Of a stretch of DNA of 64,000 nucleotides, positions 59,738 to 64,000 are shown one piece after another. Positions within the stretch are counted from its first letter, which is position 1. Each line of letters begins with the position of its first letter. A program made the position numbers and the translations under genes. Under the pieces are notes generated by a model. That model was not told the origin of the DNA and did not search any database. It was given only the letters and a program-made list of their open reading frames with translations. Source of the DNA: CAZOOM01 sp964460795 (GTDB lineage: Bacteria; Omnitrophota; Omnitrophia; Omnitrophales; Aquincolibacteriaceae); assembly GCA_964460795.1 (NCBI GenBank), contig CAYWRU010000013.1, positions 3,962 through 67,961 on the forward strand. The letters are read 5' to 3'.

Positions 59738-60010
59738 ATGAGCGGCAAAGCGCATTGCGAACGATTCCCCGGCTGCATGAACGTCTCGGACGACCGGAGG
59801 CCGCCAAAGTGCGAGCACCCGAGTTGTCCGGGCACGGTGACGTGGGTGGATTTCTTCAAGCACGCCAGCCCTAAGCCTGACGCCTGCGAGCACGATTTCC
59901 AAGGCTGGCAGGAACACCACGACGACGATGGCCGCGTTATGGGCGGCGAGCGCGTCTGCACCAAATGCGGCATGGGCGCGATGGCCTACAGCCTCCGCAT
60001 GTCAGATTAG
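59738..60010 (+). CDS. Zinc-finger-like hypothetical protein
   Basis: A 90-residue protein with CERFPGC and CEHPSC near the start, a later CEHDF, and CTKCGMGA near the end. Arrangement of Cys/His suggests two zinc knuckles. Function unknown. Confidence 0.65.
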   Translation: MSGKAHCERFPGCMNVSDDRRPPKCEHPSCPGTVTWVDFFKHASPKPDACEHDFQGWQEHHDDDGRVMGGERVCTKCGMGAMAYSLRMSD

Positions 60011-60024
60011 CAAACGTGTCGATT

Positions 60025-60210
60025 ATGAATCGAGAAACCGCCAACACTCAAACGGGGAGCATTCTGCCAAAGGCAGAGCGTGATGATCCGGGCGACGGGC
60101 GGTCAGGGTGCGAGGGAGAATGCCCACCAGTCGCCGCGAGGCGATGCGCGGATAACAACCCGGCGGCGCAAGCCGTTCTCTGTGTGGCGCCAGAGCGTAC
60201 CCGCAATTAG
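60025..60210 (+). CDS. Uncertain 61-residue protein
   Basis: ATG 60025 opens NRETANTQTGSILPKAERDD and a cysteine-rich middle (GCEGECPP). The composition is unusual and there is no strong binding site. A competing frame with an arginine-rich segment covers part of the same DNA. The 218-base interval 60011-60227 therefore contains at most one weak gene. Confidence 0.35.
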   Translation: MNRETANTQTGSILPKAERDDPGDGRSGCEGECPPVAARRCADNNPAAQAVLCVAPERTRN

Positions 60211-60227
60211 CAAACAGGCCGTAAGCG

Positions 60228-60611
60228 ATGGCTCGACACGGATTGCCGGACCCGGTTGAGATCGTCTTGGAGCGCGGCTTCGAGAAGGCGGGGATCGAGT
60301 ATCGTCGGGCCGACGATGGGCAGCGGCACCTTGATTTCTATTTGCCGGGCTTAAACATTTACGTCGAGGTGAAGCAATTCCACACCCCTCGCGTTGCCGA
60401 CCAGATGGCGAGAGTGCCAGACATCATCGTGATACAGGGCATGAAAGCCGTCGTGACCTTTGTGAAGATGATCGGCGGCTATGTGCCACGAAAGAACCTT
60501 CGGCCGCAGCCGCTCTACCACGACATCGTAGAATGGAATTGCGCTAACATCACACATGCGTCGTCGCGGAACGATGCTATTGAGCAGGTAACGCCACAGG
60601 AGGACAAATGA
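60228..60611 (+). CDS. PD-(D/E)XK endonuclease-like protein (Vsr-like)
   Basis: A 127-residue protein. LDFYLPGLNIYVEVKQFHTP shows the nuclease core Asp ... Glu-x-Lys (residues about 36-52) in the style of very short patch and restriction-type nucleases. DNA cleavage is probable, perhaps repair or packaging. Overlaps the next gene by four bases. Confidence 0.78.
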   Translation: MARHGLPDPVEIVLERGFEKAGIEYRRADDGQRHLDFYLPGLNIYVEVKQFHTPRVADQMARVPDIIVIQGMKAVVTFVKMIGGYVPRKNLRPQPLYHDIVEWNCANITHASSRNDAIEQVTPQEDK

Positions 60612-60823
60612 AAATCACTGGCGATGTGACGGTCACAAACAGTTACCCGATCACAATCACGAACGGGCGGATTGTCGAAGACGAATGGACGGCTGCGCTC
60701 GCCCGCGCAGGCTACGCCATCGTGCCGATGAAACTCCCCACTGAATGGGAACCAGGCATATCCGACGCCGATGGTGTCCCCATGATGGACGCAAAGATCA
60801 CGATAGAGCCGATGGACGTGTAA
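60608..60823 (+). CDS. Small hypothetical protein
   Basis: A 71-residue beta-rich protein (DVTVTNSYPITITNGRIVED) with a helical middle and an acidic end. ATGA overlap with the nuclease gene. No family. Confidence 0.65.
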   Translation: MKITGDVTVTNSYPITITNGRIVEDEWTAALARAGYAIVPMKLPTEWEPGISDADGVPMMDAKITIEPMDV

Positions 60824-60859
60824 ACGTGTCGTCAACTGAGAAAATTAACGGAGGCAATC

Positions 60860-61165
60860 GTGAGCAAATTGGGGAGCCGGATAAAGAAGCTTCGCGAGGC
60901 CGCGAACATGTCCCTCCAAGACGTGGCCACGCGCGCCGCTCTTAGCAAGGCGCATGTGTGGGAGTTGGAAACGGGGTCGCCGAACCCGACGATAAAGACC
61001 ATCTGCTGCGTTGCGGTCGCCCTCGATGTTGATCCGGCCGAATTGGCTGCGCTGGCGGCAGAGGATTGCCGGTCAGCGTTGCAGGTCGAGACGCGAACGC
61101 AATCGTTCGTCGTAGCGTCAGAGAACAGCGCAAACATCACAACAGGGCAAGCGGATGACAAATAA
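60860..61165 (+). CDS. XRE-family helix-turn-helix protein
   Basis: A 101-residue protein starting GTG 60860 after GGAGGCAATC. Residues 5-60 are a Cro/CI-type HTH (RIKKLREAANMSLQDVATRA, SKAHVWELETGSPNPTIK). The C-terminal part is hydrophobic/acidic (VALDVDPAELAALAAEDCRS). It is a second regulator, in the late direction, and may control the small-gene cluster or portal expression. Confidence 0.83.
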   Translation: MSKLGSRIKKLREAANMSLQDVATRAALSKAHVWELETGSPNPTIKTICCVAVALDVDPAELAALAAEDCRSALQVETRTQSFVVASENSANITTGQADDK

Positions 61166-61265
61166 GCCGCCGAGGTCGTGGTACTGCGAGCCGTGCGCCG
61201 TCGAGGTCTATCAGCTTCGATGCCCGCATTGCGGCAAGACGAAGCGCGAACGGAGTTGTCGATGA
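61155..61265 (+). CDS. 36-residue four-cysteine zinc ribbon
   Basis: ATG 61155 inside the end of the XRE gene, another frame. WYCEPCAVEVYQLRCPHCGK carries two Cys pairs (CEPC and CPHC), a minimal zinc ribbon, then a basic tail. The stop overlaps the next ATG (ATGA), so it is probably translated. Confidence 0.55.
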   Translation: MTNKPPRSWYCEPCAVEVYQLRCPHCGKTKRERSCR

Positions 61266-61534
61266 CGCAAGATATCGCGAAAACGATGCGCGACTGGCGG
61301 GACTGCGAGATTGAGCGGCTGCGGGAACAACTCGTGGACGCCGAAACTTCGCTTCGGATTTACGACCACGCGGGCAGCGACGAATATTGGGCGCGTTGGC
61401 CGCGGGCGGAAAAGAAGGATGTAACTCCGATGATCATCAAACTGGAAGAGACGAGTCGAGGCTTCAAGCGCGGCGAGTTTAGGGATCGTTACGGGGGCGA
61501 AATGCAGCATTCAGGAAAGTTCACTGGCCGATGA
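61262..61534 (+). CDS. Small charged helical protein
   Basis: A 90-residue protein with ATG 61262 in an ATGA overlap. Highly charged helix near the start (RDWRDCEIERLREQLVDAET) and a basic end. No family. Confidence 0.65.
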   Translation: MTQDIAKTMRDWRDCEIERLREQLVDAETSLRIYDHAGSDEYWARWPRAEKKDVTPMIIKLEETSRGFKRGEFRDRYGGEMQHSGKFTGR

Positions 61535-61679
61535 AGACTGCATCTGGCTTGGGTGCGATCACGAAGACAAGCATACCGCAACCGGCGAGCCTTTGGGCGC
61601 TCGGATGCATCTGACGCGCGACATGGCGGCCGAGCTTGTGACGCATCTGCAACGCTTCATTGAGACTGGGCTTCTCTAA
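61524..61679 (+). CDS. Small conserved-looking protein with CTG start
   Basis: The frame encodes ADEDCIWLGCDHEDKHTATG and GARMHLTRDMAAELVTHLQRF, clearly coding in composition. No ATG or GTG is in frame; CTG 61524 has AGGAAAG seven bases upstream, so CTG initiation is likely. ATG 61603 is a shorter alternative. It overlaps the previous stop by eleven bases. Confidence 0.55.
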   Translation: MADEDCIWLGCDHEDKHTATGEPLGARMHLTRDMAAELVTHLQRFIETGLL

Positions 61680-61681
61680 AA

Positions 61682-61711
61682 ATCGTTGCAAACGATCTAC
61701 GGAACGATCTA
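61682..61711. repeat. Operator-like repeats before the portal-side genes
   Basis: ATCGTT-GCA-AACGAT inverted repeat at 61682-61696 and two ACGATCTA copies at 61692 and 61704. Possible binding site of the XRE protein encoded at 60860. The interval 61680-61814 otherwise has only a weak CTATAAAGGG promoter-like stretch. Confidence 0.4.
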
Positions 61712-61814
61712 GATGCGCAGACTGGAGAGGTTGGGGCTGGTGGTGGGGCCTCCTGTGCAGGGCAGTAAACCCGCGCTATAAAGGGCCGGTCTCTGACCCG
61801 ATTCCGGAGCCCCT

Positions 61815-61982
61815 ATGCCGCCCAAGAAGCTTGAGCAGGAGCCACAGCGTGACAGCACCGTCACGCCGCGCGAGCAGTGCCGGCCGGAGAGGCGAGGGCC
61901 GCACGCTGCCAGAGACCTGTCGAGCGGGCGCTTCATGCCTCGCGATCCGGCTGAGGCGACTACCTTCGAGGGCGAGCGATGA
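61815..61982 (+). CDS. Small basic protein
   Basis: A 55-residue protein from ATG 61815 after CCGGAG. Very basic and proline-rich (MPPKKLEQEPQRDSTVTPRE). The stop overlaps the next ATG. No family; nucleic-acid binding is plausible. Confidence 0.6.
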   Translation: MPPKKLEQEPQRDSTVTPREQCRPERRGPHAARDLSSGRFMPRDPAEATTFEGER

Positions 61983-62566
61983 CGATCGACGCTGCCATTG
62001 CCGAGCTTGAGGCTGAGTTTGGTTCACAGGCCGCTGCGTTCGATCCCGATCTGACGCTGAACATCTCCAGTGGGGATCGCATCGGTAGTCCTATTGATGC
62101 GGCTCCGGTGCTGTGTCTGAACCGCGAGCTTGCGGTGTCGCTGTGGCTTGAGACCGCGCGCGCAGAATTGCGCCGCGCCGGGATCTCGGCTTGGCGGCTG
62201 CAGGCGCGACCGACAATGGATTTGTGGCGCATCACGATAGCTGACGCCCGTCAGACGCATCGTATTGCGGCCGCTCGTTTCAGTGTGGTGGGGACAATCG
62301 AGGTGAGGCTCGCCCCGAAGGAAGTGGGGCTAGCGGGTTCGCCAGCAACAGTCGAAATTCAGGAGGATGCTGATGGCCTATTTGGACGGGGCGGCGGCGG
62401 GTCTGCGGCAGCCACCGATGGGTTTGTCGTCGGGGGCGGAGGAGGGGCAGATGCCGCCGATGCTCCCGGGGCTGGGCGCGCCGATGGACGGCCTGATGCC
62501 GATCGGGGGAGCGCCGCTGCCGACGCCGCAGCCGGACCTGCAGTCGCAGCAGCAGATCAGCCCTGA
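61979..62566 (+). CDS. Hypothetical protein overlapping the portal start
   Basis: A 195-residue frame. Residues 1-110 look real (ELEAEFGSQAAAFDPDLTLN, LSLWLETARAELRRAG-type helix). The last 65 residues overlap the portal gene by 194 bases and are low-complexity glycine/alanine, so the true stop may be upstream (a TGA in another frame overlaps the portal ATG). Function unknown. Confidence 0.6.
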   Translation: MTIDAAIAELEAEFGSQAAAFDPDLTLNISSGDRIGSPIDAAPVLCLNRELAVSLWLETARAELRRAGISAWRLQARPTMDLWRITIADARQTHRIAAARFSVVGTIEVRLAPKEVGLAGSPATVEIQEDADGLFGRGGGGSAAATDGFVVGGGGGADAADAPGAGRADGRPDADRGSAAADAAAGPAVAAADQP

Positions 62567-64000
62567 GCACCTCAAACTCCTTGAGTGGGCTGATGAGGAG
62601 AAGACGCCGAACATCGCCGAGGACATCGACGATACGGTGCTGTCGAAGGTCAGTGACCAGTGCCGTCGCGGCTATGAGCGAGACCTGAGATCGCTCGACG
62701 ACTACTACCAGAAAAACGAGAAGGCCTTCGAACTCGCGACCCAGTATACGAAGGAAAAGAACCACCCGTGGCCCAAGGCCTCGAACGTGGTCTTCCCGTT
62801 GGTCACGCAGGCAGCATTCTCGTTTGCTGCGCGTGCCTACCCGGCGATTGTCGCCGGCCGCAACGTGGTCAAGGGTGTCACCTACGGCAGCGACGATGGT
62901 ATTCCCCAGATCGCGCCTGACGGCACGCCGGTCGTAGTCGGTCCATTCCAGCCCGGTATGCCGATGCAGGGGCCGGTGTTCGATACGCCGCGCGGCCCGG
63001 TGATGGGCGCGTGGGCGACGCCGCCCGGCGCGAAGAAGGAGCGCGCCGACCGCATCGGTGAGCACATGAGCTACCAGTTGTTGGAGTTGACGCCGAACTG
63101 GGAGGAGGACACCGACAAGCTCCTGCATCTTCTGCCGATCGCCGGCTGCTGGTTCCGCAAGACCTACTATCGGGCGACGGAGGGGGTGAACCGATCGACT
63201 CTGGTCGGTCCGACGAAGCTCGTGATCCACTACAAGGCCAAGTCGATGGAGCGAGCCCCTCGGATTTCCGAGGAGGTCGAGTTCTACCCGAACGAGATCG
63301 AGGAGAAGTCGCGCCTCGGCGAGTTTCTGAAGAAGGCTGTGTCCGAGCTTGGCTTGCCGGAAGACGGCGATGACGACAAGGACGCGCCGCACCACTTCAT
63401 CGAGCAGCATTGCTGGTATGACCTCGACGATGATGGCTACAAGGAGCCCTACATCGTCACGCTGCATAAGTCGACGTGGAAGGTGGTGCGCATTGTCGCG
63501 CGGTACGATGCCGATGGCATCAAGGTTTCGAAGCGCGACCCCAGCATGATCGTGCGCATCGAGCCGATCCAGTACTATACGAAGTACGACTTCCTGCCGA
63601 ACGTCGAGGGCGGTCTGTACGGCACCGGCTTTGGTCAGTTGCTGCATCCGATCAATGCGGCAATCAATACGTCGATCAACATGATGCTCGATGCCGGCCA
63701 CCTCCAGACTGCCGGCGGCGGCTTTGTCGGCAAGGGCATCTCGATGCACTCTGGCTCCGTCCGTTTCAAGCCGGGCGAGTACAAGGTGGTCAACTCTCCG
63801 GGGCAGGACATCCGCAACTCGATTGTCCCGCTTCAGGTGGCTGGGCCCAGTGATGTCCTGTTCCAGTTGCTTGGTTTGCTGATCAAGTCCGGCGAGTCCA
63901 TCGCCGCGACTAACGACGTGCTCGAAGGCTCGTCGAACATGGCCAACATGCAGCCGACGACGATGATCGCTCTCATCGAGCAGGGGCTGAAGGTCTTCAC
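62373..64000 (+). CDS. Portal protein (3' partial)
   Basis: ATG 62373 follows AGGAGG. After a proline/glycine-rich N-terminus (about 50 residues), residues 60-540 carry portal features: NHPWPKASNVVFPLVTQAAF and SFAARAYPAIVAGRNVV, long helices and turns, and SIAATNDVLEGSSNMANMQP near the end of the window. It forms the dodecameric DNA entry ring. It runs off the right edge; in this layout the polyvalent gene at base 1 may follow it. Family details (P22-type portal) are inferred from the accompanying tail genes. Confidence 0.82.
   Translation, partial: MAYLDGAAAGLRQPPMGLSSGAEEGQMPPMLPGLGAPMDGLMPIGGAPLPTPQPDLQSQQQISPEHLKLLEWADEEKTPNIAEDIDDTVLSKVSDQCRRGYERDLRSLDDYYQKNEKAFELATQYTKEKNHPWPKASNVVFPLVTQAAFSFAARAYPAIVAGRNVVKGVTYGSDDGIPQIAPDGTPVVVGPFQPGMPMQGPVFDTPRGPVMGAWATPPGAKKERADRIGEHMSYQLLELTPNWEEDTDKLLHLLPIAGCWFRKTYYRATEGVNRSTLVGPTKLVIHYKAKSMERAPRISEEVEFYPNEIEEKSRLGEFLKKAVSELGLPEDGDDDKDAPHHFIEQHCWYDLDDDGYKEPYIVTLHKSTWKVVRIVARYDADGIKVSKRDPSMIVRIEPIQYYTKYDFLPNVEGGLYGTGFGQLLHPINAAINTSINMMLDAGHLQTAGGGFVGKGISMHSGSVRFKPGEYKVVNSPGQDIRNSIVPLQVAGPSDVLFQLLGLLIKSGESIAATNDVLEGSSNMANMQPTTMIALIEQGLKVF

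Noticed and set aside
62280..63749. 489-codon open frame on the minus strand
   Set aside because: Shadow of the portal gene; low-complexity R/L/H composition and no start-site support.
1..64000. tRNA or rRNA genes
   Set aside because: No cloverleaf-type element or rRNA-like stretch was noticed by eye; a tRNA scan was not possible.

Overview
The window looks like most of the genome of a tailed, probably short-tailed (P22-like) double-stranded DNA phage or prophage of an alphaproteobacterium, most likely in the Bradyrhizobium/Rhodopseudomonas area. Three things support this: high GC with dense, overlapping gene starts; a phage-borne protein carrying the alphaproteobacterial GcrA zinc motif; and an Omp25/Omp31-type outer-membrane barrel. 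No integrase, DNA polymerase or tRNA gene was found. The last gene (portal) runs off the right edge and the first (giant polyvalent protein) runs in from the left. In phages of this type those genes are neighbours, so the window may be a circularly permuted cut of one genome; this is inference.

Layout. 1-28.9 kb (+): virion and lysis genes. In order: polyvalent ADP-ribosyltransferase-type giant protein, GroES-like co-chaperonin, scaffold, decoration protein, major capsid protein, beta-helix and glycine-rich surface proteins, P22 gp4-like and gp10-like tail proteins, three ejection-type proteins (gp7/gp20/gp16-like by position and character), a tail fibre/spike-like protein, GH19 endolysin, two spanins and a holin-like protein, then a small gene split by an amber codon. 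A bidirectional terminator follows. 29.0-37.5 kb (-): an outer-membrane barrel moron, then a recombination/early operon (J-domain protein, ExoX-like exonuclease, RecT, RecE-like nuclease, SMC/RecF-like ATPase, DUF932 protein).

37.46-37.80 kb is a control region with a perfect DnaA box, three GANTC sites in 132 bp, an 11-bp inverted repeat and an array of TTGGATTG octamers. 37.8-46.3 kb (+): GcrA-like protein, RuvC-like resolvase, MT-A70 methyltransferase, a frameshifted DUF-type gene, primase-helicase, a second TTGGATTG array in inverted orientation, XRE regulator, LysM-membrane protein, HNH-like protein and a frameshifted nuclease-like gene. 46.4-49.5 kb: a short leftward pair (including an HEVVH metallopeptidase-like protein), a 63-bp nested dyad, and a rightward group. 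49.5-54.1 kb (-): about thirteen translationally coupled small genes. 54.3-64.0 kb (+): small and large terminase, about twenty small accessory genes, then portal.

How it works together. Two leftward operons share a 21-bp promoter element (20 of 21 identical) at 37.25 and 54.18 kb. The rightward replication block is bracketed by the two copies of a 35-bp repeat element. Host cell-cycle methylation (GANTC, GcrA) may be read or altered by the phage through its GcrA-like protein, with the MT-A70 enzyme adding a second layer of adenine methylation; that is a hypothesis. Several genes are disrupted (an amber codon, two homopolymer-associated frameshifts, an overlong RuvC-like ORF). These are sequence errors, real decay or recoding, and only raw reads or relatives can say which.
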